Shown here: positions 43,420 through 52,338 of the stretch, in pieces
How the letters are laid out: each line of letters opens with the position of its first letter
Position numbering within the stretch: position 1 is the first letter of the stretch
Assembly (NCBI GenBank): GCA_023230855.1
Contig: JALNWQ010000003.1
Span: 62,001-126,000, forward strand
DNA length: 64,000 nt
Source of the DNA: Solirubrobacteraceae bacterium
GTDB taxonomy: Bacteria > Actinomycetota > Thermoleophilia > Solirubrobacterales > Solirubrobacteraceae
Direction of reading: 5' to 3'
Translations under genes and position numbers: made by a program
The notes under the pieces: model-generated
Told to the model about the DNA's origin: nothing
Databases searched by the model: none
What the model saw: the letters and a program-made list of their open reading frames with translations, nothing else

Positions 43420-44838
43420 TCACCGGCGCACGATCCGCAGCCGCACGCGCCGCTCGGTCGACCGGTTGCCGGCCGCGTCGGTGGCGACGATCCGCAGCCG
43501 GTACCGGGCCGCGCGCAGCGTGCGGCCCCGCAGGCGCCCGGTGAACCGCACCGCGTTGCGGCCTTCGCGTGCGGCGACGGTCACGGCGCCGACCCGGACG
43601 TGGCGGGCGCAGCGCCGTGCCCCGCGGCGCGCCCGACCGGGACGGACGCACGCCCGGCCGTGACGTCGCCCCGCCGTGAGCCGCTCGACGGTGATCCGCA
43701 ACCGGGCGTCCTCCGACGACGTCAGTCGCAACCGGGCGCCGACGCCGCGACGGCCACGACGGGCCGGGGCGAGCCGGCGACCGGCGCGGAACGTCCGGCG
43801 CGACAGCGACACCCGCGTGATCCGCGGGGCGGTGGCGTCGACCGCCGGGGGCGTCCCGGGCCCGCCGTCTCCGCCGCCGGGGCCCCCGCCACCGTCGGCG
43901 GGCGGCGTGACGCCGGTGACCCGGGCGACGCTCTCGGCGGTCTCCAGCCCGACCCACAGCGTGCCGCCGGGACCGGCGGTGAGGAACCGCGGGCCCGATC
44001 CGGGGGGCATCGGCAGGCTCGTCGACGCACCCGTGGTCGTCACGCGGGTGAGCGACGGTCCGGCGAAGTCCGCCGTCCAGTACGCGCCGTCCCCGCCGAG
44101 GACGATCCCGAACGGGTCGACCGTGCCGACCGGGGTCTCGTCCACGACTCCGCCGAACGTGAACCGCCCGACACGGTGGGCGCCGTCGGGGTTCGTGAAC
44201 GCCACCTGTCCCGCGGGGCCCGCCGCGACCTCCTGCGGCAGCCCGCCGACGGGGGTCGTGGTGAACGTCCCGTCGGTCGCCATCCGCACCAGGCGGCCTC
44301 CGCCGGCGTCGACGATCCACAACCGCCCGTCGGTCCCGGACGCGATCCCGCGGGCCCCCATGCCGGGGACGGTGAACGACGTGGCGGTCGCCGGGTCCGC
44401 GGGCGGGATCCGCAGCGCCTTGTCGCCGCTGGCGGTCCACAGGTTGCCGTCGGGCCCGGTGACGATCCGGCGCGGGTCGACGATGTCGGGCAGCGCGAAC
44501 GGCGTGGCTCCCGCCGGGTCGCCCGGGTCGATGCGGGCGACGCCTCCGGCCTGCGTCACCCAGAGGTTGCCGTCGGGCCCGGCGGTGATGCCGACCGGGA
44601 AGCTCACGGTCGGCGCGTCGAATCCGGTGACCGCCCCGTCCGGGGCCACCCGGGCGACGTCGGTCCCCGCATCGCCGATGGTGACCCAGACGTCGCCGTC
44701 CGGCCCGGCCGCGAGCTGCTGCGGCTTGGCGGGCAGGGCGAACGTCCCGTCGAGCGCCGGCGCGGCGGACGAGGTCGAGGGCAACGCCAGCAGGGAGAGG
44801 GTGACGGTGGTGGCCAGCAGGCGTCGGAATGGGGGCAT
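43420..44838 (-). CDS. Secreted streptogramin-lyase-like beta-propeller protein
   Basis: The 472-residue protein has a signal peptide (LLATTVTLSLLALPSTSSA) and six or seven propeller blades with the repeated pattern GPDGNLWVT / GTDGRLWIV (about 30-320), typical of the virginiamycin B lyase/NHL-like fold. A Gly/Pro linker follows, then an Arg-rich C-terminal beta domain (about 345-472) as found on many secreted Thermoleophilia proteins. Actual lyase activity is doubtful: such propellers are mostly binding proteins. ATG 44838 is the first Met before the signal peptide. Confidence 0.82.
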   Translation of the reverse strand: MPPFRRLLATTVTLSLLALPSTSSAAPALDGTFALPAKPQQLAAGPDGDVWVTIGDAGTDVARVAPDGAVTGFDAPTVSFPVGITAGPDGNLWVTQAGGVARIDPGDPAGATPFALPDIVDPRRIVTGPDGNLWTASGDKALRIPPADPATATSFTVPGMGARGIASGTDGRLWIVDAGGGRLVRMATDGTFTTTPVGGLPQEVAAGPAGQVAFTNPDGAHRVGRFTFGGVVDETPVGTVDPFGIVLGGDGAYWTADFAGPSLTRVTTTGASTSLPMPPGSGPRFLTAGPGGTLWVGLETAESVARVTGVTPPADGGGGPGGGDGGPGTPPAVDATAPRITRVSLSRRTFRAGRRLAPARRGRRGVGARLRLTSSEDARLRITVERLTAGRRHGRACVRPGRARRGARRCARHVRVGAVTVAAREGRNAVRFTGRLRGRTLRAARYRLRIVATDAAGNRSTERRVRLRIVRR

Positions 44839-44972
44839 GGCCGTGGGGCGCAGGGTAACCGGGCGTCGTGGCGATGGTGCGGGCCGACGTGCACCCCAGT
44901 GTCCTTCCGTCGTGGGCGCCCACCCGCGCCCCACCGGCCACGCCGCCGCCCGTGACCTAGACTGGCCGTGCG

Positions 44973-45044
44973 GCCCCCGTGGCGTAATGGCAACGCACGC
45001 GCCTTTTAAGCGCTGAGTTGGAGGTTCGAGTCCTCCCGGGGGCA
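44973..45044 (+). tRNA. tRNA-Lys (UUU)
   Basis: The 72-nt sequence has acceptor GCCCCCG/CGGGGGC, anticodon loop CTTTTAA giving UUU, and T-arm GGAGG-TTCGAGT-CCTCC, with discriminator A. The outermost anticodon-stem pair appears to be a C-U mismatch (C before GCGC, U after GCGC), which is unusual. Confidence 0.9.
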
Positions 45045-45154
45045 TCGATCCGGTACCACGACCGCGGGTCCCGCCGGGCCGCCGGGTGGCGCTCCACCGC
45101 GAAATCGGGTTCACCCATCTTGCGCGCGGCCTGCCGGAGGAGGAGGCTCCCCGC

Positions 45155-46129
45155 ATGCCCTCCACCTCGTCACCCCCACCGACCCGGCGCTCGCGCCGAC
45201 CGTCGCCCGCCACCGTCATGGCGGGCCTCGCCCTCTTCGTGTCGCTCGGCGGCACGAGCTACGCCGCCGTCTCGCTCTCCAAGGGCGACGTCAAGAGCCA
45301 CCACATCGCCGACGGCGCGGTGCGCAACGCCAAGCTCGGCACCCACGCCGTCACCGGCAACAAGATCAAGGCCGGCGCGATCACCGCGTCCAAGATCCGC
45401 GACGGCAGCCTGCACAAGCGGCACTTCGCGCCGGGCGTGCTGCCCACCGGTGGCGGGGCCGCGGGCGCACCCGGGGCGCCGGGCGACGCCGGGGCTCCTG
45501 GAGCGAAGGGCGACGCGGGGGCCAAGGGCGACGCGGGCGCGACCGGGCCGGCCGGTCCCATCGGTCCCGCAGGTCCCGCAGGTCCCGACGGCCCGACCGG
45601 CCCGACCGGCCCGACGGGGCCGGCAGGTCCGTCCCTCGCCACGGCCACGGGCTCGGGCACCGCCACCACCGTGGCCGGGGGCCTCGCCGGCACCAGCCTG
45701 CTGCTGCCGCTGCAGGGCGCCTCGACGTCGGAGCAGCCGCTGACGGGGGGCACGATCCCGTTCGACGAGCCGGCCGCGAAGGTCGCATCGATCGTTCCCG
45801 CCGACACCACCATCACGGCGATCCGCGTCGGCGCCCGGATGCGGACGGCCCAGGCCCTGCTCGGCACGACGGTCACCCTGCGGGCCGAGCTGTACAGGGC
45901 GTCCACCTACGGCGGGCCGCTGGACGCGGTGCCGGGGGCCTCGTGCGACACGACGCCGCTGTCCCCCTTCGTCTCGATCGGCGACACGATCGACGGCGCC
46001 TGCACCGGCCTCGCCGTCCCGCTCGCCGCCGGCGACACGGTGATCCTGGTCGTCTCGGCCGAGGCGTCCGGGATCAGCCTGCTCAACGCCCTGGCGATCG
46101 ACGCGTCGGTCGCGCTCGCCGGATCCTGA
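45155..46129 (+). CDS. Secreted collagen-like (Gly-X-Y repeat) protein
   Basis: The 324-residue protein follows a GGAGGAGGAGG ribosome-binding site. It begins with the leader VMAGLALFVSLGGTSYAA, very frequent in Solirubrobacterales surface proteins, then a segment of repeated G-x-I-x-A-S/N-K-I units (about 45-95). About twenty Gly-X-Y triplets (about 108-168, such as GAPGAKGDAGAKGD and GPAGPIGPAGPAGP) come next, and then a C-terminal beta-rich globular domain with two cysteines. This layout is like BclA-type filaments: a trimeric collagen stalk with a globular head. No anchoring motif is visible at the C-terminus. Confidence 0.88.
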   Translation: MPSTSSPPPTRRSRRPSPATVMAGLALFVSLGGTSYAAVSLSKGDVKSHHIADGAVRNAKLGTHAVTGNKIKAGAITASKIRDGSLHKRHFAPGVLPTGGGAAGAPGAPGDAGAPGAKGDAGAKGDAGATGPAGPIGPAGPAGPDGPTGPTGPTGPAGPSLATATGSGTATTVAGGLAGTSLLLPLQGASTSEQPLTGGTIPFDEPAAKVASIVPADTTITAIRVGARMRTAQALLGTTVTLRAELYRASTYGGPLDAVPGASCDTTPLSPFVSIGDTIDGACTGLAVPLAAGDTVILVVSAEASGISLLNALAIDASVALAGS

Positions 46130-46133
46130 GCGT

Positions 46134-46169
46134 CCGGGTGGTGCGGCCCGTCGGGGCCGCGCCACCCGG
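46134..46169. terminator. Bidirectional hairpin
   Basis: Outer arms CCGGGTGG (46134-46141) and CCACCCGG (46162-46169) and inner arms GCGGCCC (46143-46149) and GGGCCGC (46154-46160) form a long stem between convergent genes ending at 46129 and 46181. Confidence 0.75.
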
Positions 46170-46180
46170 AGCCGACCCGG

Positions 46181-48919
46181 CTACCGCGGCACCGCGGTCA
46201 CGACGACGTTGTCGCGGTAGTGCCCGGTGCGGCGATCGAACGGGCCGCCGCAGGTGACGAGGACGAGGCGCTTCGCGCCGGTGCGCCGGAAGATGCTCGC
46301 CGGCAGCCGGTTCTTGCCCACCCGACGCACCGACGTCACCCGGTAGCGGCGGGTGCGACCGTCGGCGCTGCGCACGGCGATCGTGTCGCCACGACGGGCG
46401 GACCGCAGGCGGAAGAACGCTCCGGCGCCCCGGTTCGCGCTGTCGACGTGCCCGGCGATGAGCGTCGTCCCGCGCTTACCCCCCGGGGCGGCGCCGTCGG
46501 CCCACCAGCCCGCACGGCGGATGTCGTTCGGCACGTCGAGGATGCCCTCGTCGGTGTCGATCGTCACCGGGGACACCGTCGCACGGATCCGCAGACGGTC
46601 GAGCGTCACCGACGTCGGCCGCGACCCGTCGGCCGCCGCCGTCGCGTCGTCCTGCACGTCGTCCACCGGCTCGCCGCCGTCGGTCGGGATGAGCGGCTGC
46701 GCCAACGTCGTCTCGGCCTCCTCGCCGCAGGCGGTGACGGTGCCGCGGTTGGCCTCGGACCCCACGATCCGCTCACGATAGGTGTAGAAGCCGGCCTTCG
46801 CCACCCGCACGCGGGCGGTCGTGTAATCCCCGTCACCGGTGACCTTGACGGCGCCCTTCCAGTACGGCGTGCCGGTGCACCGGATCGCCGCCCGGGTCGG
46901 GAACGGGCCGAACAGCTCGGCCTCGACGGTCGCCGACGTCCTGCCCAGGCCGCTGACGGTCAGGCGGTCGAAGATCCGCGACCCGGGGCGCACGACCTGG
47001 CTCGACACGCGGGTGCGGACCTTCGGCGTGGCGCGGGCGATCGTCGTCTCGGCCTCCTCCCCGCACGCGGTCCGGAACCCGTCGTGGGCGTCGGACGCGA
47101 GGATCTCCTCGCGGTAGGTGTAGTAGCCGGCCTGCTCGAGCCTCACCGGATCGGTGACGTAGCTGCCGTCGCCGTCGGCGGTGAACGTCCCCTGCCAGTA
47201 GGGCGTGCCGGCGCAGGTCATCGCGTCGCGCGAGGGGTACGGGCCCCACAGCTCGGCCTTGACCTCGGCGCGCAACCGGCCCAGTCCGGTCACGACGACG
47301 GTGTCGGTGACCTCGGAGCCCACCGTCGTGTCCTGCTTGCTGATCTGCGTGACGATCCGCGGGCTGCCACGGACGATCGACGTCTCGGTCGCCTCGCCGC
47401 AGGCGGTCTGCGACGCGCGGGCGAACCCGGCCGCCGGGGTGTCCTCGCGGTAGGTGTAGTAGCCGGGGACGGTGACGGCGACCGGGTCGGTGAGGTACTC
47501 CCCGTCGCCGGGGGCGGCGAACGATCCCGACCAGTGCGGGGCGCCCTCGCAGGTCATCGCGTCACGCGCGGGGTACGGGCCCCAGAGCTGGGCGTTGACG
47601 GTGATCGGCTCGGTACCGACCCCCTCGACCCACACGCGGTCACGCAGCTGGGCGCCGGGCGTGACGACGGCGTCGCTGACCTGGGTGCGCACCCGCGGCT
47701 GGACCTCGACGCGGAACCGCTCCTCGGGCACCGCGCAGGGCGTCGTCTCCCCGATCACCGACGCGGTGCTCGGCACGATCACCTGGTAGCCGTACCAGCC
47801 CGCCGTCGGGGCGACGACCGGGGGCGCCTGGGACTCGCCGGGGCCGGCGTCGTAGCTCACCTCGGCCACCGGCGGCCCGTCGCAGCTGATCGCCTCGGGG
47901 TCGCGGGACGGCCCGAAGAGCCGCACCGTGACGCGGGCCCTCCAGCCGGCCGGGGCGCCGGCGATCGTGATCGCGTCCCGGTTGGGCTCCCCGACGAGCT
48001 GCACCTTGGGCGTCGCGCTCGTCGTGACCCGCACCCGTGCGGGCTCCACCCGGGTCGTCGTGGTGGCCTCGACGCTCGTCCGGGCCGGGACGACGAGCCG
48101 CTGGCCGCTGCGGGCCGACGCGCCACGGGTCGGCACGTACAGATCGGGCATGGTGGCCGCCAGGTCGCCGGCGGTGGCCTTGAGGTCGATGCCGCCGGCC
48201 GTCGTCGCGGTGAGCGGGACCCGCGCGACGCCCTTGCGGTCGGTCCGGACCGCTCCGGGGATGCCGGACGCGCCGGTCGAGCCCCGGAGCGAGACCCGCG
48301 TCCGCGGCACGAGCGCACCGGACGCCGCCCGCACGCGGATCGTCGCCTGGAACCGGTCGCCGACCGTGGCCTTCGTCGGCACCTTCACCTCGACCCGGTA
48401 GGGCCCCGCGTAGCGCCGGGCGTCGCGCGCGATCCGGTCGTAGCGGGACCTCACCCCGACCGCACGCGGATCGACCTCGCCCGGCGCCCCGTCGCCCATG
48501 AGCCCGTGGACGTAGAGCATCACCGCCGCCTGCTCGCGCGCGTCGCGGGACCGGCCGTGGTTCCAGATCGCCCACGACATCCGGCGGAGCTTCGTCGTGG
48601 AGACCCGGCGGCCGTCCTTGTTGCGCAGGCCCGCGATGTCGCGCTTGCGGTACGCGAACGCCTTCGACGGGTACCAGAACCGCAGGTCGATGCAGAACGC
48701 GGAGTCGGTGACGTCGGGGATCGCACGGCGGAAGTTGCCGAACCACCGCAGGCCGTAGCGGTAGCGCTGATGGAAGCCGAATCCGTTGGTCCCACAGGTG
48801 TTGCGACCGGCCTTGGAGCACGGGTCGTTCTGGTTCGGTGGCTCCGCGGCCCCGGCCGCCGTCGGCCCGCCCAGGGCGAGCGCGACGATGAGCATGACCA
48901 GCGAGAGGGGGCGCGACAC
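46181..48919 (-). CDS. Secreted thioester-domain, four-repeat protein with C-terminal class F sortase domain
   Basis: The 912-residue protein has a signal peptide (LSLVMLIVALALGGPTAAGA). Residues about 30-165 look like a TQXA/thioester domain, with C76 (SAFCIDL) and Q130 (REQAAVMLYVHG) placed to form an internal Cys-Gln thioester. Residues 175-300 are Ig-like. Four ~108-residue repeats follow (about 303-405, 408-517, 519-630, 631-740) with pattern LWGPYPxRDAMTC, GYYTYRE, ACGEExET and two cysteines each. Residues about 770-912 are a class F sortase domain with H824 (AGHVDS), C890 (LVTCGG) and R902 (HYRDNVVV). An adhesin-like chain joined to a transpeptidase is unusual. No LPxTG substrate is seen in the window. 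Confidence 0.85.
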   Translation of the reverse strand: MSRPLSLVMLIVALALGGPTAAGAAEPPNQNDPCSKAGRNTCGTNGFGFHQRYRYGLRWFGNFRRAIPDVTDSAFCIDLRFWYPSKAFAYRKRDIAGLRNKDGRRVSTTKLRRMSWAIWNHGRSRDAREQAAVMLYVHGLMGDGAPGEVDPRAVGVRSRYDRIARDARRYAGPYRVEVKVPTKATVGDRFQATIRVRAASGALVPRTRVSLRGSTGASGIPGAVRTDRKGVARVPLTATTAGGIDLKATAGDLAATMPDLYVPTRGASARSGQRLVVPARTSVEATTTTRVEPARVRVTTSATPKVQLVGEPNRDAITIAGAPAGWRARVTVRLFGPSRDPEAISCDGPPVAEVSYDAGPGESQAPPVVAPTAGWYGYQVIVPSTASVIGETTPCAVPEERFRVEVQPRVRTQVSDAVVTPGAQLRDRVWVEGVGTEPITVNAQLWGPYPARDAMTCEGAPHWSGSFAAPGDGEYLTDPVAVTVPGYYTYREDTPAAGFARASQTACGEATETSIVRGSPRIVTQISKQDTTVGSEVTDTVVVTGLGRLRAEVKAELWGPYPSRDAMTCAGTPYWQGTFTADGDGSYVTDPVRLEQAGYYTYREEILASDAHDGFRTACGEEAETTIARATPKVRTRVSSQVVRPGSRIFDRLTVSGLGRTSATVEAELFGPFPTRAAIRCTGTPYWKGAVKVTGDGDYTTARVRVAKAGFYTYRERIVGSEANRGTVTACGEEAETTLAQPLIPTDGGEPVDDVQDDATAAADGSRPTSVTLDRLRIRATVSPVTIDTDEGILDVPNDIRRAGWWADGAAPGGKRGTTLIAGHVDSANRGAGAFFRLRSARRGDTIAVRSADGRTRRYRVTSVRRVGKNRLPASIFRRTGAKRLVLVTCGGPFDRRTGHYRDNVVVTAVPR

Positions 48920-49025
48920 GGGCGGGGATCATGCCCGATCGACCCGACGGCAGGGGGTCGAGCGCCCCGTCGGCGACGCGCGCGCCCCGCACCCCGGCGG
49001 GCCAGTCCCTATGGTCGACGTGGCC

Positions 49026-49712
49026 ATGAGCGAGCAGAAGGACTTCGTCAACGTCTACGCGATGTACGCGTCGTTCAAGTTGCGGTCGGCCGCCCGTGGG
49101 AGCGGCGTCACCGACGGCGACGTCGCCCTGCTCGCCAGGGACGCCGAGGCGGCCCTCACCGGCGGCGACGCGATCCTGCGCGGCACGTACTCCACCGTCG
49201 GGTTCCGGGCCGAGGCGGACATCATGCTCTGGCTCATCGGCCCGAGCGCCGACGCGCTGCAGGACGCGCTGGTGCGGTTCAACCGCACCGACCTGGGCCG
49301 GAGCCTGGACCAGTGGTGGACGTCGATCGGCGTGCACCGCGAGGCGGAGTTCAACAAGGCCCACGTCCCGGCCTACCTCGAGGGCACCGACCCGCGCAAG
49401 TACCTCTGCGTCTACCCGTTCGTGCGGTCCTACGACTGGTACCTCCTGGAGCCGCAGGAGCGCGCCACGATGCTGCGCGACCACGGAATGCTCGCCGTCG
49501 GCTACAAGGACGTGCGGGCCAACACGATCAGCGCGTTCGCGTTGAACGACTACGAGTGGCTGCTGGCGTTCGAGGCCGACGAGCTCACCCGCATCGTCGA
49601 CCTCATGCGCGACCTGCGCGCCGCCGAGGCCCGCCGTCACGTCCGCGACGAGCTGCCGTTCCTCACCGGCATCAAGAAGCCGCTGGCGGACGTCGTGGCG
49701 GACCTGGCGTAG
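49026..49712 (+). CDS. chdC: Coproheme decarboxylase / heme synthase HemQ (chlorite dismutase family)
   Basis: The 228-residue protein is a chlorite-dismutase-family member of the HemQ branch. It shows CVYPFVRSYDWYLL with Y130 at the place of the catalytic Tyr, the haem ligand H153 (LRDHG), and the C-terminal EWLLAFEADEL and PFLTGIKKPL. It converts coproheme to haem b in the final step of the actinobacterial haem pathway. The start could also be ATG 49011, five codons upstream; neither has a strong ribosome-binding site. No other haem genes are in the window. Confidence 0.92.
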   Translation: MSEQKDFVNVYAMYASFKLRSAARGSGVTDGDVALLARDAEAALTGGDAILRGTYSTVGFRAEADIMLWLIGPSADALQDALVRFNRTDLGRSLDQWWTSIGVHREAEFNKAHVPAYLEGTDPRKYLCVYPFVRSYDWYLLEPQERATMLRDHGMLAVGYKDVRANTISAFALNDYEWLLAFEADELTRIVDLMRDLRAAEARRHVRDELPFLTGIKKPLADVVADLA

Positions 49713-49730
49713 CCGTCCGGGCGCCCGCGG

Positions 49731-49805
49731 TCAGCCGGCGAGCGCCATCGCGAGCAGCGCGACGGCGTACGGGAGGACGAGGCAGGCGGTGACGCGGCGA
49801 CCCAT
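49731..49805 (-). CDS. Possible 24-residue single-span membrane peptide
   Basis: A tiny frame from ATG 49805 to TGA 49731 encodes three basic residues followed by one hydrophobic helix (ACLVLPYAVALLAMALAG). It begins 17 bp after the helicase stop on the same strand. Short membrane peptides of this layout exist, but no ribosome-binding site supports translation. Confidence 0.25.
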   Translation of the reverse strand: MGRRVTACLVLPYAVALLAMALAG

Positions 49806-49822
49806 GCCCGTGAGCCTACGCC

Positions 49823-51571
49823 TCAACCCCGCCCGGCGAGCGCGTCGTGGAGCACGTCGATCGAGCGCTCGAGCTGGTCGACGGTCGCCTGCTCCACGCG
49901 CGTGATGCCGACCGTCCGGTTGACCCACGCGTTGACCTCGCGCTGCGTCGCCCCCCGCTTGCGTCCCAGCTCCGACACGAGCCCGTGGCGCAGGTCGCGC
50001 AGCTGCTGGCGGCGCTGCCACAGCGGGACCTCGGCGGACGCCGCCGGCGCGGCGAGGGTGGCGGGTGCGCCCACCGTCGCCACCGCGCCGCCCACCGGCT
50101 CCTCCGTCACGACCGGCGTCGCGCCGCCGAAGAGGTCGAGCTGCGCCGCGGGGGCCATGTCGGCCGCCAGCGCCTCGAACGCGGGGCGCAGGCCCGCCTC
50201 GTCCTCGACCCGGTTGGCCGCGTCGAGCGCCTCGTCGTCGAGCAGCTGGTCGGGGTCCGCGTCCTCCTTGCGCCGCAGCAGCGGGACGAGGTCGCGGTCG
50301 ACCTCGGCGGCGTGGGCGCGCAACGTCGCCTCGGCCGGCAGGTAGAGCCACGACGCCTCCAGCGGCCGACCGGGCACCGTGCGCACGAACCGGCCGACGA
50401 TCTGACGGAAGATCATCGCCGTCTTCGCCGCGGTCGCGTACACCCCGACCCGCAGGCGTGGGATGTCGACGCCCTCGCTCACCATGTTCACCGCGACGAT
50501 CCACGGGTCGGTCGAGTGGGTGAACTCCGCCAGCCGGCGGTGGGCCTGTGGATCGGTGTGCATGACGACCGTCGGCGGCGATCCGACGATGCGGTGCAGG
50601 ACCGCGGCCACGGCGCGCGCGTGCTCGCCGTCGGCGGCGACGACGAGCCCCCCGGCGTCGGGGTGGGCGACCGCGCCCGGTCCCGGTCCGCCGCTCTCGC
50701 GCACCCCGATCAGGCGCCTGTGGGCCTCGGCGAGGATCTTCGGCAGCGCGCCCTCGAGGTCGGCCGAGATCGCGGTGCGGTAGCGGCGCGAGCGCTCCTC
50801 CCCCGCGACCTGGTCGGCGAAGCTCCCCTCGACCGTCTCGTCGCCCGACCGCCACGTCATCGTACCGTCGAACGGGATGAACGTCACCGGCCGACACACC
50901 CCGTCGCGGACCGCGTCCGCGTAGCCGTAGGCGTGGTCGGGCAGCGCCATCCCGTCGTCGTCGTAGCGGACGCCCGGGATCGGGCTGGCGTCGGACCGGA
51001 ACGGCGTGCCCGACAGCAGCAGCCACCGCCGGGCCCGCCCGAGCGCCTGCGAGAACCCCTTGCCCCAGGCGAGCTCGTCGCCGAGGTGGTGCGCCTCGTC
51101 GGCGATGACGAACGTGCTGTCGAGGCACTGCGCCGCCCACCGCTCGGCGGACTGCGCCACCCGGGCGTACGTCACCGCGACCCCGTGGAACCCGGCGGGC
51201 GGGGTGAGCTCGGGCGCGTCGGGCGCGAGGTGCAGCCCCAGGCGGGCGGCCGCCTCCGCCCACTGGCGGGTGAGCGGGGCGGTCGGGCAGACGAGCGCGA
51301 CCCGGTCGGCGTCGCGCGCGTACAGCGCCCGGACGGCCTGCTCGAGCGCCGGACGGGTCTTGCCCGCGCCCGGCGCGGCGGCCATGAGGAACGTCCCCTC
51401 CGACCAGCGGCCCATCGCCTCGAGCGCCTGCTGCTGCCAGGGGCGGAGGGGTGGCGGTGCGGGGGCTGCGGACACGGGGGATCGACGAGGTGGGGCGGCG
51501 CCGGCGGGAGCCGACGGCCCGGGATGCGGACCGGCGCGACCCGCCGTCCGCGGGTCGCCCGAACGAGACAT
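49823..51571 (-). CDS. Superfamily 2 DEAH-type helicase
   Basis: The 582-residue protein has the SF2 core: Q-like start PLRPWQQQAL, Walker A AAPGAGKT (about 64-71), DEAH box (VIADEAHH), motif III LLSGTPFRSD, motif V VNMVSEGVDIPRL and motif VI RQIVGRFVRT. The C-terminal 110 residues are helical (LWQRRQQLRDLRHGL) and specific to this group. It resembles XPB/RadD-like DNA helicases, with the precise role unknown. The N-terminal 32 residues from ATG 51571 are Pro/Arg-rich; translation may start at GTG 51475 instead. Confidence 0.87.
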   Translation of the reverse strand: MSRSGDPRTAGRAGPHPGPSAPAGAAPPRRSPVSAAPAPPPLRPWQQQALEAMGRWSEGTFLMAAAPGAGKTRPALEQAVRALYARDADRVALVCPTAPLTRQWAEAAARLGLHLAPDAPELTPPAGFHGVAVTYARVAQSAERWAAQCLDSTFVIADEAHHLGDELAWGKGFSQALGRARRWLLLSGTPFRSDASPIPGVRYDDDGMALPDHAYGYADAVRDGVCRPVTFIPFDGTMTWRSGDETVEGSFADQVAGEERSRRYRTAISADLEGALPKILAEAHRRLIGVRESGGPGPGAVAHPDAGGLVVAADGEHARAVAAVLHRIVGSPPTVVMHTDPQAHRRLAEFTHSTDPWIVAVNMVSEGVDIPRLRVGVYATAAKTAMIFRQIVGRFVRTVPGRPLEASWLYLPAEATLRAHAAEVDRDLVPLLRRKEDADPDQLLDDEALDAANRVEDEAGLRPAFEALAADMAPAAQLDLFGGATPVVTEEPVGGAVATVGAPATLAAPAASAEVPLWQRRQQLRDLRHGLVSELGRKRGATQREVNAWVNRTVGITRVEQATVDQLERSIDVLHDALAGRG

Positions 51572-51729
51572 GGTGCGCGACCGGCCGGACGGACGCCGTG
51601 ACCTCGCGCACCCATCCCCGGTCGTCGGCGGAGCCGGGCCGAAGTCGCCGCTCGAGGCGCGTGACCGGTGGGACCCGATCGCTCCGGTCGGGGGTGGGAG
51701 AGCGTCCGGGGCCGCGCTAGGGTGCGCGC

Positions 51730-52338
51730 ATGGTCCCCGTGATCATCGTCCTCGTCGTCCTGGTCGCGCTCGCCGCGATCTGGTGGCTCCGCGCCCGCGG
51801 GTCGCGCGCCACGCCCGCCATCTCCGGGCCGATCGACCCGTTGGCCGAGGGCCCCGGCGGCCCCCTCGACGGGCTCGGCGTGGGGGCGGTCGTCACCCAC
51901 GGCGGCCACGACTACGTCGTCCGGGGGCAGCTGCGGTTCGACGAGGACGGCTACGTCTGGCACGAGTACCACCTGGACACGGGGCAGGGCGACCGCGCCT
52001 GGCTGTCGGTCGACCTGTCGGACGGGACCGACGTGGCGCTCTGGCGGCCGATCGAGGCGACCGGCGGTCTGGAGCCGTCCGGCGCCGACGTCGAGTGGGC
52101 GGGCGTGAGCTACCGCAAGGTCGAGTCCGGGCGCGCCCGGTACACGTCGACCGGCACCACCGGCCTGCCCGAGAGCGGACAGTCCTGGTACGCCGACTAC
52201 CGCGCCGCCGATGGCGCGCGCCTGGCGTTCGAGCGCTGGTCGGCGGAGGGCTCGTGGGAGGTCAGCACCGGCGAGGGCGTCCCCGCCCACCTGCTCGAGA
52301 TCTACGCCGCGGGCCGCGCCGGCGGAGGCGACGTGTGA
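51730..52338 (+). CDS. DUF4178 membrane-anchored protein
   Basis: The 202-residue protein has one N-terminal membrane helix (VIIVLVVLVALAAIWWL) and a cytoplasmic beta-rich domain matching DUF4178 (VVTHGGHDYVVRGQLRF, GYVWHEYHLD, RAWLSVDLSD). The family is of unknown function and is commonly found with aminopropyltransferases, DUF350 proteins and PspA-like proteins. It heads a run of seven same-strand genes with overlapping ends (51730-56858), so it is probably part of one operon. Confidence 0.85.
   Translation: MVPVIIVLVVLVALAAIWWLRARGSRATPAISGPIDPLAEGPGGPLDGLGVGAVVTHGGHDYVVRGQLRFDEDGYVWHEYHLDTGQGDRAWLSVDLSDGTDVALWRPIEATGGLEPSGADVEWAGVSYRKVESGRARYTSTGTTGLPESGQSWYADYRAADGARLAFERWSAEGSWEVSTGEGVPAHLLEIYAAGRAGGGDV

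Noticed and set aside
45155..45640. Collagen repeats read as a CRISPR array or satellite
   Set aside because: The repetition is a 9-bp codon-level Gly-X-Y periodicity inside a coding frame with no spacer-repeat alternation. No CRISPR array was seen anywhere in the window.
46220..49792. Very long plus-strand frame (1190 codons) opposite the thioester-sortase gene
   Set aside because: The composition is Arg/Gly/Asp/Val-biased without domains, while the minus strand has a signal peptide, repeats and a sortase site. It is a shadow extending over HemQ in another frame.
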